DNA of 64,000 nucleotides from Nocardioides sp. TF02-7 (GCF_022437945.1 NZ_CP092535.1:4092001-4156000), one strand, 5' to 3'; counted from the stretch's first letter, positions 25,453 through 38,549 are shown. The notes: generated by a model from the letters alone, not told the origin. Program-made: numbers and translations.

Positions 25453-26114
25453 CTACCCGAACCGCGTCCACCGACCTTCGGAGACCACCTCGACGGAGCC
25501 GTCGACGACCGTGATGGCCGTCTGCTCGTCGATGGCGTAGGCGGGGCCTCCAATGTCGGCGGCCCACCGCTCCGCCTCGGCCAGGGTGTTGGTCGGGAAG
25601 GCGTCGAGGTGCGGGAAGATCGAGAAGTCGACGAACCCCAGGGGTGCGGTCGTCGGGCGCGGACCTCCACTCGACGAAGTGCGCGCCGATCCGGGGCGTC
25701 ATCACCATGCTCCCGGCGCTCACCCCCCACCCAGACCAGGTCGGGTAGCGACGGCAGCAGGTCGGCCAGGCCGGACTCCCGCACCCAGTGGGCCAGGTAC
25801 GTCGCGTCGCCGCCGTCCACGAGGAGCACGTCGGCCGCCTCGACCCAGGGCACCCAGCGCTCGGCGCCGATCGTGGGGAGCGCGGTGAGCTCGAGGACGC
25901 CGAGCGAGCCCCAGCCCAGGCCCGAGAAGTGCCGGAAGTCGGGCTCGGCCGCCACCAGGCCTCGCACCGACGCCGGCCCGCACAGCGGATGGCCCCACTG
26001 CGCGGTCGGGACGACCAGCGCGCTGGACTCGTCCACCGGCTTGCCGAGGAGCTCCTCGAGCGCCGCCCGGATGGTCGGGTTGGTGACGCCGCCTGACGTG
26101 AGCAAGAGCCGCAA
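25453..26114 (-). CDS. Peptidase E-like protein (S51 family)
   Basis: 219 residues after removing two extra bases (near 25725 and 25655). LLLTSGGVTNPTIRAALEELL at the N-terminus, VLLVDGGDATYLAHWVRESG, and the nucleophile elbow WVGVSAGSMVMTP with the likely catalytic Ser. The last third reads APLGFVDFSIFPHLDAFPTN and AYAIDEQTAITVVDGSVEVV, typical of S51 aspartyl-dipeptidase/cyanophycinase-like proteins. The start is TTG at 26114, supported by a GGAGG at 6-7 bases and no alternative ATG. Probably cytoplasmic; the substrate may be dipeptides with N-terminal Asp. Confidence 0.8.
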
Positions 26115-26132
26115 GGGTGCCTCCGGTGGTGG

Positions 26133-26210
26133 TCGGGACGTGTCAGGACGTCGGGACGTGTCAGGACGACAGACCCCGGGACGGCCGGGAACTCATCGGC
26201 CGGAACTCAT
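26133..26210. repeat. Two short tandem duplications
   Basis: An 18-base unit, TCGGGACGTGTCAGGACG, occurs twice in tandem (26133-26150, 26151-26168). Then CGGCCGGGAACTCAT (26182-26196) is followed by the same sequence minus one G (26197-26210). They fill the gap between rtcB and the peptidase E gene. Confidence 0.88.
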
Positions 26211-26218
26211 CGAAGGGA

Positions 26219-27383
26219 CTAGTCGCCCTTGACGTTGACGACCTGGCGCAGCGTGTGGTCGATGCTCACCAGGTCTGCGGCGTCGGCCATCACGACGTCG
26301 ATGTCCTTGTAGGCGTCGGGGTGCTCGTCGAGGAACGCGTCGGAGTCGCCCCACGCGATCCCGGCCATCCGGGCGTCGAGGTCGTCCCGCGTGAACAGCC
26401 GCTTCGCCGCGGTGCGCGAGTGGTTGCGCCCCGCGCCGTGGGGGCGCGGAGCGCAGGGCCAGGCGGTTCCCCTTGCCCGTCACGACGTACGACTTCGCGC
26501 CCATCGAGCCGGGGATCAGCCCGCGGACCCCTTCGGCGGCGTCGATGGCACCCTTTGCGGGAGAGCCACACGTCCTCGCCGAAGTGCTCCTCGCGAGCGG
26601 TGTAGTTGTGGTGGCAGTTGATCTCCTCGACCCGCTCGATCGGCCCGGCCCACTCTTCGAACCGGTCGACGACCCGCTGCATCATCTCCTCGCGGTTGAG
26701 GTAGGCGAAGCGCTGAGCCCACCGCAGCGCCTCCAGGTAGGACCAGAACTCCGGCTCGCCCTCGACGAGGTAGGCCAGGTCCCTGTCGGGGAGGTCGGTC
26801 CGGCGCTTCTCGCACTGCCGCTGTGCGACGCGGATGTGCTTCATGGCCAGCTTGTTGCCCACACCTCGCGAGCCGGAGTGCAGGAACAGCCACACGTGGT
26901 CGTCCTCGTCGAGGCTGACCTCGATGAAGTGGTTCCCGGAGCCGAGCGACCCCAGCTGCATCCGCCAGTTCGGCGCGACCGCCTCTGCCTGCTGGTAGCC
27001 GTCGGTCGCCTCGAGCTCGGCGACGCGCTCCCGGGTCGCCTCCGAGTACAGCGTCTTGTTGTACCGCCCCCGCCGACAGCGGGACGCTGCGACTGATCGC
27101 CGCGTGCAGGGCCTTCCGGTCGGCCGGCAGGTCGTCGACCCGGTGGGTGGTGCGCACCGCCATCATCCCGCAGCCGATGTCCACCCCCACGGCAGCCGGG
27201 ATGATCGCCTCCCGCGTGGGAATCACGCTGCCGACCGTCGCACCCCCTGCCGAGGTGGGCATCGGGCATCAGCGCGACGTGCGGCTTCACGAACGGCATC
27301 GAGCTCGTCTTCACCGCCTGCGCCCGCGTCTGCTCGTCCAGGATCGAGGCCCAGCTCAACAGCCGCTCGCTGATCTGCTCCAT
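26219..27383 (-). CDS. rtcB: RNA-splicing ligase RtcB
   Basis: About 386 residues once four extra bases are removed (near 27245, 27065, 26555 and 26445). Metal and guanylylation motifs are intact: PDAHLGRG, AAVGVDIGCGMMAVRT, LGSLGSGNHFIEV, LFLHSGSRGVGN, INCHHNYTAREEHFG and GAKSYVVTGKG. RtcB joins RNA 2',3'-cyclic phosphate or 3'-phosphate ends to 5'-hydroxyls using GTP and Mn; it repairs or splices tRNA and other RNAs. ATG at 27383 has an AGGTGG sequence. No archease or RtcR-type regulator is seen; the nearest RNA-related neighbour is the NYN protein. Confidence 0.9.
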
Positions 27384-27472
27384 GTGTCCACCTCGGCGCG
27401 TCCGGTTTGTGTCCGGGTCCGGTACCCGGGCTGGACGGGGTCTAGCACCTGCGGGGCGGCCGGGTTCAAGGG

Positions 27473-27507
27473 TGCGCTGGGCCGGCACCTGGTGCCGGTG
27501 GAGCGCA
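27473..27507. repeat. Hairpin repeat, copy 1
   Basis: An imperfect palindrome: outer arms TGCGCT/AGCGCA, inner arms CCGGCACC/GGTGCCGG around a single T. Bases 27475-27508 are identical to 27734-27767. Confidence 0.9.
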
Positions 27508-27733
27508 CGTTAGGCGTCTGGTGGCCTGGGGTCGCTGTCGTCGGGGGGCGCCGGGTCGTCGTCGGGTCGTGGTGGGGACGAACGGACGGGCGTGGGCGCT
27601 CGCCGCCGGGGTCGAGGCACCTGGTTGCGGTCCGCGGGTCAATGCCGGGTGGTCTCGGGTCGACCCCTGTGGTCGGGGTCGAGAAGAAGTCGTCGTGGAG
27701 CGGGTTCGGAGGAGCGAAAGGGGCGTTGGGGTT

Positions 27734-27767
27734 CGCTGGGCCGGCACCTGGTGCCGGTGGAGCGCAC
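27734..27767. repeat. Hairpin repeat, copy 2
   Basis: Identical over 34 bases to copy 1, 259 bases downstream, same orientation. TCTGGTG follows both copies at a similar distance, so the repeated unit may be slightly longer. It lies 33 bases beyond the stop of the metallo-beta-lactamase gene, where it could also act as a terminator. Confidence 0.9.
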
Positions 27768-27799
27768 CCGAGAGTCTGGTGCGCGCCAGCCGGCCCCCT

Positions 27800-28485
27800 T
27801 CACCAACCCCGGTCGCGCCACTCCTCCAGGTGCGGCCGCTCGGCGCCGAGGGTCGAGTCGTCGCCGTGGCCGGGGTAGAACCAGGTGTCGTCGGGGAGGC
27901 GGTCGAAGACCTTGGCCACGACGTCGGCGTAGAGCTGCTGGAAGGCCTCGGCGTCGCCGAAGGTGTTGCCGATGCCGCCGGGGAAGAGGCTGTCGCCGGT
28001 GAAGAGGTGGGGTACGCCGCCGGCGGGCCGGTCGTCGTAGAGCAGGGCGATCGAGCCGGGGGTGTGGCCGGTGAGGCGGATGACCTCGAGGGGAGCAGTC
28101 GCCGACGGCGACGGTGTCGCCCTCGTCGAGGCGCCGGGTCACCTCGACGCCGGTCTGCTCGGTGATCGCGTCGGCGTCGGGGCCGCCGGCGAGCACGGCG
28201 GCGCCGGTCGCGACGACCACGGCGGACAGGGGCTCGGTGGTGGTCCCAGTGCTGGTGGGTGGTGACGACCGTGGCGAGCCCGGCGTCACCGGCCAGGGGA
28301 GCAGGGTGTCGGGCTCGGCGGCGGCGTCGACGAGGAGCTGCTCGCCGGTGTGCCGGCAGCGGAGCAGGTAGGCGTTGTTGGACATCTGCTCGTCGACGGC
28401 GACCTTGGTGATCGTGAGGTGCTTCGAGCTCGCGGACGTCGGGGCCGCCGCCGACGGTGACGGCTCCGGTGTAGGTGTCGGTCAT
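27800..28485 (-). CDS. Metallo-beta-lactamase fold hydrolase (glyoxalase II-like)
   Basis: About 225 residues, with several extra bases breaking the frame (28440, 28295, 28240, 28095). Reassembled motifs: SNNAYLLRCRHTGEQLLVDAA, the metal-binding TTHQHWDHHRA (HxHxDH), TGHTPGSIALLYDD, LFTGDSLFPGGIGNT and FYPGHGDDSTLGAERPHLEEW. Layout fits a hydroxyacyl-thiol hydrolase. The ATG overlaps the stop of the upstream DinB-type gene by 4 bases (ATGA). Since that neighbour belongs to a mycothiol-linked family, action on mycothiol thioesters is possible but not shown. Confidence 0.8.
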
Positions 28486-29205
28486 CGTCCCTCCACGGTG
28501 GGCAGCCGGCCGGTCGAGCTGGTGAGGGCGTCGCCCGGGTCGCGGCCGGTCTCGAGCCAGGCGAGGGCGGAGCCCGGTCCCGACACTACGGGGTCGCCGG
28601 GCCCGGGCTCTCCGAACCGCCACGTGCGGCCCAGGTCGGTGGCCTCGCCGGTGTAGGGGGCCGCCCAGGTGCCGCCCGGCGTCCATGTCGAGGAACGCGA
28701 CGACCGTCTCCTCCGGCCAGTCGCGGTGGGAGTACCCCGCCTCCAGGTCGGCGTGGTGGATCTCGACCTCGCGCAGCCGCAGCATCGGCACCAGCGACGC
28801 CGGCATCACCCGGCCGCCGGGCGTGCGGTCGAACTCCGCGTCGGCGGCGACCGTCCGCAGCCGCGGGAGCGCCTCGGCGAGCGACGCCGCGGACGAGCGG
28901 AGCCGCTCCCGTACGACGGCCGGTGCCTGCGCCGCGAGGTCCTCGATGTCGGCGTCGCGCGCGGCGTCGGAGCGGTACATCGGGGCGGGGTTCGCCGGCC
29001 GCCAGCCCGCGCACCACGCCGGCGAGTCCGTCCGCGTTGAGCGCGAGGTGGGCGAGCACGTGGGCCCGGTCCCAGCCGGCGCACACGCTGGGGGCGGTCC
29101 ACGCGTCGTCGGGGAGGGCGTCGGCGGTCGCGAGCAGCCGCTCGGTCGCGGCGGCGACCCGGCTGGGGAGGTCGGGGGAGGTCGGGGGAGCAGCGGTGTG
29201 GTCAC
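28482..29205 (-). CDS. Maleylpyruvate isomerase / DinB-fold family protein
   Basis: About 240 residues with at least three extra bases. Reassembled it reads VAAATERLLATADALPDDAW, VCAGWDRAHVLAHLALNADGL (metal-binding His pair of the DinB helical bundle), YRSDAARDADIEDLAAQ and MLRLREVEIHHADLEAGY (third His). The family includes mycothiol-dependent maleylpyruvate isomerase and mycothiol transferases. The GTG at 29205 is the likely start. It is translationally coupled to the metallo-beta-lactamase-like gene, suggesting a two-gene detoxification module. Confidence 0.78.
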
Positions 29206-29296
29206 CGTCCCATCATCGCCGAGACGGCCGTTGTCGGTGGCGCGTGAGAGTCTGGCGGGTGACGCCTTCCGACGGCGCGGCCTTGCGCGCGCGCCG

Positions 29297-29317
29297 TACG
29301 ATGGCGAACACCAGTTC
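29297..29317 (+). promoter_or_regulatory. uvrA promoter with SOS box
   Basis: TACGAT (29297-29302) is a likely -10. GAACACCAGTTC (29306-29317) fits the actinobacterial LexA pattern GAACnnnnGTTC, with the right half extended to GTTCGA. It covers the expected transcription start, so LexA would block initiation. Confidence 0.75.
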
Positions 29318-29348
29318 GAACCCCGACAGGACGCACCCTAGGACCCCA

Positions 29349-32326
<2,978 letters not shown>

Positions 32327-32337
32327 CGCCGACGCCG

Positions 32338-32343
32338 TACGCT
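32338..32343 (+). promoter_or_regulatory. -10 hexamer of a leaderless promoter
   Basis: TACGCT ends 7 bases before the ATG of the first Rieske gene at 32351. Confidence 0.5.
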
Positions 32344-32350
32344 GATTTAC

Positions 32351-32823
32351 ATGTCAACCATCAGCAGGCGGCGGGCGCTCGGTGCGGCGGCCGCCGGTCT
32401 CGGGGCCCCGGTGCTGGTCGCGTGCGGCGACGACGGCGGCTCCACGGGGGAGCGACCCGTCGACCTCCGCGCCCGGGACGCCGACCTCGTCCCCGACCTC
32501 GTCCGCGACGTCCGGCTCCACGACTGCCGCACCGCCGGCCGGCGGGATCGCCGTCGCCGACGTGCCGGTCGGCGGTGGCCTGGTCGTGGGTGAGCAGGAG
32601 GTCGTCGTCACCCAGCCCGAGGAGGGCGACTTCCGGGCGTTCTCGGCCCTCTGCACCCACCAGCGGTGCCTGGTGGGGGCGGGTCGCCGACGGCGAGATC
32701 CAGTGCCCGTGCCACGGCAGCCGGTTCTCGATCACCGACGGGGCCCCCACCGCGGGGCCGGCCTCGACGCCGCTCGCGTCGGTGGAGGTCACCGTGCAGG
32801 GCGATCGGATCGTGCTCCGGTGA
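32351..32823 (+). CDS. Rieske [2Fe-2S] Tat-lipoprotein 1
   Basis: 156 residues after removing two extra G bases (near 32445 and 32680). The N-terminus MSTISRRRALGAAAAG carries a twin-arginine motif, then a lipobox ending LVAC. A Thr/Ser/Pro-rich linker follows, then a Rieske domain with CTHQRCLVG and CPCHGSRF, the two Cys-x-His ligand pairs. The product would be exported folded with its cluster and anchored by lipid. It overlaps the next gene, a paralogue, by 4 bases (GTGA). Electron partner unknown; no cytochrome b or oxygenase gene is adjacent. Confidence 0.85.
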
Positions 32824-33253
32824 GCGGCCTCGGCGAGGTGCGCGCGTCGCGCCGGATCGTGTTCCACGGGGCCTCGGCGCCCTCGGTGTCGCCGTGGCGC
32901 TCGCGGGCTGCGGGGGTGGGGACGACGGCAACGGCGGCGACGGGGGCGGACCGGCGGTCGACGCCGGCACCGAGCTCGCGTCCACCGCCGACGTCCCGGT
33001 CGGGGGCGGGCTGATCCTCTCCGACGAGAAGATCGTGCTCACCCAGCCGACCGAGGGGGAGTTCCGGGCCTTCACCGCGGTCTGCACGCACCAGAGCCTG
33101 CTGGTCACCTCGGTCGCCGACGGGCAGATCCACTGCGCCAACCACGGCAGCGTCTACGACGCCGACAGCGGTGAGCCCGTGCAGGGCCCGGCCCCCGCGG
33201 CGCTGGCGCCGGTGGAGGTCACGGTCGAGGACGACCGGATCCTGGCGGTCTGA
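32820..33253 (+). CDS. Rieske [2Fe-2S] lipoprotein 2 (paralogue)
   Basis: About 143 residues. The Rieske core is clear: VCTHQSLLVTSVADG and IHCANHGSVYDADSG, so the second cluster pair reads C-A-N-H rather than C-P-C-H. An N-terminal SRRIVF twin-arginine-like motif and a lipobox ALAGC precede a Gly/Asp-rich linker. One or two indels near 32865-32885 disturb the signal region. Core sequence VPVGGGLILSDEKIVLTQP parallels VPVGGGLVVGEQEVVVTQP of gene 1, which shows recent tandem duplication. GTG at 32820 is inferred from the 4-base overlap with the upstream stop. Confidence 0.78.
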
Positions 33254-34553
33254 CGGCAGCGGCGGCGACCGGCTGCTGGGCGGCCCGGTCGCGCCAGCGG
33301 CGGTCCCGGGGCGAGGGCCGCCGGTCGAGACGCCGGTCGAGGACCAGCACGGCGTCGTCGTACCTCCCGGCCCGCAGCAGCGCCGCGATCCGCGCCTCCT
33401 CGAGGATCTCGCGTTGCGCGTCGGAGCCGCCGAGCCGCCAGCAGACCGGCGCGAGCTGGGAGAGCCGGTCGGCGGCGACCGACGCCCGACCGGCGGCGAG
33501 CAGCGAGAGGGCGCGGGCGAGCGGCGCCGAGACCTCGCGGTGGGTCGGGTGGTCGTGCCGGTCGCACCAGGCCGCGAGCCGGTCGAGCCCGCCCCGGTCG
33601 CCGGTCGCGAGCAGCGCGACCGCGGCGTGCAGCGCGAGGAACGGCGTCGCCGGTCGTTCGAGCGTGTCCCGCCCGCTGATGCCGACCACCTCGTCCAGGG
33701 ACGGCACGTCCTCGGCGTCGGGCGTCAGGGCCCACCGGAACAGCAGCGAGCCGGTGTCGACGAGGGCCCGGCAGCCGACGGCGTGCCGCGGCTGGAGCTG
33801 CTGGAGGTAGCGCCGGCGGACCGCGTCGAGGTCGCCCAGCGACAGCTCGTGGAGTGCCGCGTGCCAGGAGAAGTGGGTGAGGCTCTCGGTGCGGGCGCCG
33901 TCGCCGACGACCCAGGCGTCCATCCACGTGAGGCCGGCCGCGTGGTCGCCGGTCTCGTAGTGCGCGTGCGCCCGGGCGTGCGCCGAGTGGCCGGCTGCGG
34001 GTTCGAGCGTCAGCGACCGACAGGGAGAGCTCCATCACCTCGTCGAAGCGCCGCTGCTCCCCTGGCGGACGAAGGCGAGCAGCCCGGTGAACCACCAGTC
34101 GTCGCCGTACGCCGGCGCGGCCCGCTCCACGATCGCCCAGGCCTCGGCCGGCACGTCGGTGACGCCGGCGAACGCGATCGTCGGCATCGCGACCGAGAGC
34201 AGCACGGCGTCGCGGGGGTAGGCGGCCAGGTGCGCGAGGAGCGGGGCGTCGTCGCCCCGGAGGTGGCGCTCCACGGCGTGCACGTGGCTGCGCTCCCGGT
34301 CGGTGGCCCGCTCCGCGTGCCGCCGGGCGTCGGCCAGGCGGGCGCCGGTGTCGACGTCCACGCACATCTCGTGCCCGAGGAGCGCCAGGTCGGCGTGGGC
34401 GACGGCGAACGTGGGGTCGTGCGCGAGGGCGGCGGCGATCCCCACCTGGGCGCCCGCGCGGAGCCGGAGCAGGTCGCGCACCCCGCCGACGTACGCCGCT
34501 GCCGCGTCGTCCGACGCGGTCAGCGGGTAGCCGTAGTCGTCCCGACAGCCCAT
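33219..34553 (-). CDS. TTC38-like tetratricopeptide protein
   Basis: About 444 residues of helical repeats. The N-terminus DDYGYPLTASDDAAAAYV followed by LLRLRAGAQVGIAAALAHDP and FAVAHADLALLGHE is characteristic of the TTC38 family. Later blocks: AHYETGDHAAGLTWMDAW, LTHFSWHAALHELSLGD and LPQP-type helices. Two compensating indels lie near 34022 and 34058. No catalytic motif; TPR-type proteins usually bind other proteins. It converges on the second Rieske gene and the coding ends overlap by 35 bases. Function unknown. Confidence 0.72.
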
Positions 34554-34705
34554 TTCTCTAGTAGACCACTCCAGATTGCTCGTGCCGAAGCACGTCGACC
34601 GTGTGTCCCCGTCGAGTGTGCGCGCCCTCCGGCGCGATGGGAACCGATTTCGGTCGCGGAAGAGGTACCTGGCCCGCCCCGTCACGACCTGTCGGCAGCG
34701 CTCCG

Positions 34706-34711
34706 TAGGGT
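34706..34711 (+). promoter_or_regulatory. -10 hexamer of a leaderless uvrC promoter
   Basis: TAGGGT ends 7 bases before the GTG at 34719; the spacer TGGGGGC is not positioned as a Shine-Dalgarno. Confidence 0.5.
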
Positions 34712-34718
34712 TGGGGGC

Positions 34719-36669
34719 GTGTCGCTGAGCTACCGCCCGAAGCCGGGGTCGATCCCCACCGAGCCGGGCGTCTACCGCTTCCGCGACAAGCAGGGCCGGG
34801 TGATCTACGTCGGCAAGGCCAAGAACCTCCGCGCGCGCCTGTCGTCGTACTTCCAGGACGTCTCCAACCTGCACCAGCGCACCGCCACGATGGTCACCAC
34901 CGCGACGTCGGTGGAGTGGACGGTGGTCGGCACCGAGGTCGAGGCGCTCCAGCTGGAGTACTCCTGGATCAAGGAGTTCGACCCGCGGTTCAACGTGAAG
35001 TACCGCGACGACAAGTCCTACCCGTGGCTGGCGGTCACCTACGGCGAGGAGTTCCCCCGGGTGATGGTCGGGCGCGGCGCCAAGCGACGCGGCACCCGCT
35101 ACTTCGGGCCCTACAGCCACGCCTGGGCGATCCGCGAGACCGTCGACATCCTGCTCCGGGTGTTCCCGATGCGGTCGTGCAGCAACGGCGTGTTCAAGCG
35201 GTCCAGCCAGATCGGGCGGCCCTGCCTGCTCGGCTACATCGACAAGTGCGTCGCTCCCTGCGTCGGCAACGTCTCCGCCGACGAGCACCGCCGGATCGTC
35301 GACGACTTCTGCGAGTTCATGGCCGGCCGCACCCGGCCGTTCATGCGGCGGATCGAGCAGGAGATGTACGCCGCCTCCGACGCGCTCGACTTCGAGAAGG
35401 CCGCCCGGTTGCGCGACGACCTCGGCGCCATGCAGAAGGCGCTCGAGAAGCAGGCCGTCGTGCTCGGCGACGGCGCCGACGCCGACGTGATCGCCCTGGC
35501 CGAGGACCCGCTCGAGGTCGCCGTCCAGATCTTCTACGTGCGCGGCGGCCGGATCCGCGGTCAGCGCGGGTGGGTGGCCGACCGCACCGACGACGGCGGC
35601 ACTCCCGAGCTGGTCGAGGACTTCCTGCTCCAGCTCTACGGCGGCCTCGACGCCGACGAGGCGCGCGACGCGGTGCCCCGCGAGATCCTGGTGCCCGAGC
35701 TGCCGCCGGACACCGAGACCTTCGAGCGGCTGCTGAGCGACCTGCGCGGCACCCGGGTCTCGATCCGGGTGCCCCAGCGCGGCGACAAGAAGGCGCTCCA
35801 GGCCAACGTCGCCCGCAACGCCGTCGAGGCCCTGGCGCTCCACAAGACCAAGCGCGCGAGCGACCTCACCACCCGCAACCGGGCGCTGGCCGAGATCGCC
35901 GAGGCGCTCGACCTCGACGACGCGCCGCTGCGCATCGAGTGCTACGACGTCTCCAACCTCCAGGGCACCGAGGTGGTCGCGTCGATGGTCGTCTTCGAGG
36001 ACGGCCTCGCCCGCAAGAGCGAGTACCGGCGGTTCGTCATCAAGGGGGTCAGCGGCCAGGACGACGTCGCCTCCATGCACGAGGTGATCACCCGCCGGTT
36101 CCGCCGGCTGCTCGACGAGCAGGCGCGCAGCGAGCTGCGGCCCGGCGACGGGGAGTCCGGGCCGATGCTCGTCGATCCCGACACCGGCCGGCCGCGGAAG
36201 TTCGCCTACGCACCGGGCCTGGTGGTGGTCGACGGCGGTCCGCCACAGGTCGCCGCGGCGCAGCGCGCGCTCGACGAGCTCGGCATCGACGACATCCCCG
36301 TGTGCGGTCTCGCCAAGCGGCTCGAGGAGGTGTGGCTGCCGGGGGAGGAGGACCCGGTGATCCTGCCCCCGCACCTCCGAGGGCCTCTACCTGCTGCAGC
36401 GGGTGCGCGACGAGGCCCACCGGTTCGCGATCACCCACCACCGCGGCCGCCGGTCGAAGTCGATGGTCGAGAGCCTGCTCGACGACGTCCCGGGCCTCGG
36501 TGAGGTGCGCCGGCGCACCCTGCTCCGTCACTTCGGCTCGCTGCGCAAGCTGCGGCAGGCCACCGTGGAGGAGATCGCGGCGGTGCCCGGCATCGGTCCG
36601 CGCACGGCGGCGGTGATCAAGGAGGCGGTGGCCGCCGACCCCGTCGACCGGAAGACTACGGCCCCATGA
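34719..36669 (+). CDS. uvrC: Excinuclease ABC subunit C
   Basis: 649 residues. N-terminal GIY-YIG nuclease (PGVYRFRDKQGRVIYVGKAK), UvrB-interacting UVR region (MYAASDALDFEKAARLRDDL), RNase H-like endonuclease domain (RIECYDVSNLQGTEVVASM, APGLVVVDGGPPQV) and a C-terminal helix-hairpin-helix pair (LDDVPGLGEVRRRTLL, AVPGIGPRTAAVI). One extra C near 36366 breaks the frame in LPRTSEGLYLLQRVRDEA. It makes both incisions in nucleotide excision repair. First gene of the conserved uvrC-rapZ-yvcK-whiA run. Confidence 0.95.
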
Positions 36670-36691
36670 GGCGCTTCCAGGGGGTCGTGGC

Positions 36692-37561
36692 ATGACGCAG
36701 CAACCCGGCGAGCTGGTCGTCGTGACCGGGATGACCGGCGCCGGCCGGAGCACCGCCGCGAAGGAGCTGGAGGACCTCGGCTTCTACGTCGTCGACAACC
36801 TGCCGCCCAGCCTGCTGCCCGACGTCGTCCGGCTGGTCGACGAGAGCCAGGGCCGGTCGCAGCCGATGGCGGTGGTGGTCGACGTGCGCTCGGGCTCGTT
36901 CTTCCACGGCCTCCCGCAGCGCCCTCGCCCACGGCGTCACCGGCCGCAACACGACGCTGGTGTTCCTCGACGCCGTCGACGAGGTCCTCGTCCGCCGGCA
37001 GGAGGCCGCCCGCCGTCCCCCACCCGCTCCAGGAGGGCGGCCGCCTGCTCGACGGCCTCCAGCGGGAGCGGGTGGTGCTGGCCGACCTGCGCGGCGACGC
37101 CGACCTCGTGATCGACACCTCCAACCTCAACGTCCACCAGCTCACCGACCGGATCGCCGAGGCGTTCGGGACGCCCGAGGCGACCCGGCTGCGGGTGACG
37201 GTGATCAGCTTCGGGTTCAAGTACGGCATCCCGGTCGACGCCGACTACGTCGCCGACATGCGGTTCCTCCCCCAACCCGCACTGGGTGCCGGAGCTGCGC
37301 CCCCACACCGGGCGCGACGCCGACGTCGCCGACTACGTGCTCGGCCGGCCCGGGGCCACGGAGTTCCTCGACCAGTTCGTGCCGCTGCTCTCCGGGGTCG
37401 CGGAGGGCTACCTCCGCGAGGGCAAGCGGTTCATGCGGGTCGCCGTCGGCTGCACCGGCGGCAAGCACCGTAGCGTCGCGATGAGCGAGGAGGTCGCGCG
37501 CCGGATGCAGGAGCAGGGCTACGTCGCGCGCGCCCTCCACCGCGACCTGGGGCGGGAGTGA
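36692..37561 (+). CDS. rapZ: RNase adapter / nucleotide-binding protein RapZ
   Basis: 288 residues after removing three extra C bases (near 36914, 37017 and 37267). P-loop GMTGAGRSTAAKELEDLGFY, then VDNLPPSLLPDVVRL and the C-terminal block FKYGIPVDADYVADMRFLPNP, VGCTGGKHRSVAMSEE. In E. coli RapZ binds the small RNA GlmZ and RNase E; in actinobacteria the target is uncertain. Its stop overlaps the GTG of the next gene. Confidence 0.92.
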
Positions 37562-38549
37562 CGCCCCTCTCGGCGCGCGACCGCGCGCAGGCCGTCGTGG
37601 CGCTGGGGGGCGGCCACGGCCTGCACGCCTCGCTCACCGCCCTCCGCCTCCTGGTCGACGACCTGACCGTCGACGAGCTGACCGCGATCGTCACCGTCGC
37701 CGACAACGGCGGCTCGTCGGGGGCGGTTGCGGGGGCCAGTTCGGCGTCCTGCCGCCCGGCGACCTGAGGATGGCGCTGGCCGCGCTCTGCGGCGACGACG
37801 AGTGGGGTGACACCTGGGCGAAGGTGCTGCAGCACCGGTTCGCCGGTGACGGCGACATGCGCGGCCACGTGGTCGGCAACCTGCTGATCGTGGGGCTCTG
37901 GGAGCTGCTCGGTGACCACGTCGACGCCCTCGACTGGGTCGGCCGCCTGCTGGGCGCCAAGGGGAGGGTCCTGCCGATGGCGATGACGCCGATGGACATC
38001 ACCGCCGAGGTGCGGGGCATCGGCGAGCACCCCGACGACCCCGGCGAGCTGGTCACCGTCCGCGGACAGGTCGAGGTCGCGACGACCGAGGGCGTGATCG
38101 CGTCCATCGCGCTCGACCCGCCCGATCCCGAGGTCAGCCCGGCCGTGCTCGGGGCGATCGCCGAGGCCGACTGGGCCGTGCTCGGGCCGGGGTCCTGGTT
38201 CACCTCGGTCATCCCGCACGTGATGGTGCCCCAGCTGCGCGAGGCCCTGGTGCGCACCGACGCCCGCGTGATCGTCGTGCTCAACCTGGCCGAGCAGCAG
38301 GGCGAGACCGGCGGCTTCGGGCCGGCCGACCACCTCGCCGCCCTTGCCGAGCACGCGCCCGACCTGGCCGTGCACACGGTCGTCGCCGACCGCGAGAGCG
38401 TCGGCGACGACGTCGAGGAGCTGGAGCAGGTGGTCGCCGCGCTGGGCGCCCGGCTGGTGGTCGACGACGTGGCCCTCGGCGACGGCACGCCGCGCCACGA
38501 CCCGGTGCGGCTGGCCGCGACGTACGCCCGTGTGATGCAGGACTCCTGA
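37558..38549 (+). CDS. yvcK: Gluconeogenesis factor YvcK/CofD-like protein
   Basis: 329 residues after removing two extra G bases near 37715 and 37731. Motifs: VVALGGGHGLHASLTALR (nucleotide loop), VTVADNGGSSGRLRGQFG, LPPGDLRMALAAL, FAGDGDMRGHVVGNLL, and LGPGSWFTSVIPHVMVP. YvcK binds UDP-sugars and links central metabolism to cell-wall synthesis; CuvA is the mycobacterial version. GTG at 37558 overlaps the rapZ stop by 4 bases. Confidence 0.92.

Larger units (their letters stand above)
27384..27799. other. Gene-free interval with a duplicated hairpin repeat
   Basis: 416 bases between rtcB and the metallo-beta-lactamase gene. I see no convincing coding sequence. It holds two copies of a 34-base hairpin repeat (listed separately), and between them a G-rich, GGGTCG-repeating stretch (27540-27590) and GTCGAGGCACC/GTCGAGAAG segments. 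Nothing else recognisable. Confidence 0.7.

Noticed and set aside
27421..27799. Small coding sequence between rtcB and the metallo-beta-lactamase gene
   Set aside because: Open frames there translate to Arg/Gly/Val-rich low-complexity sequence, span the repeats and have no start signals.
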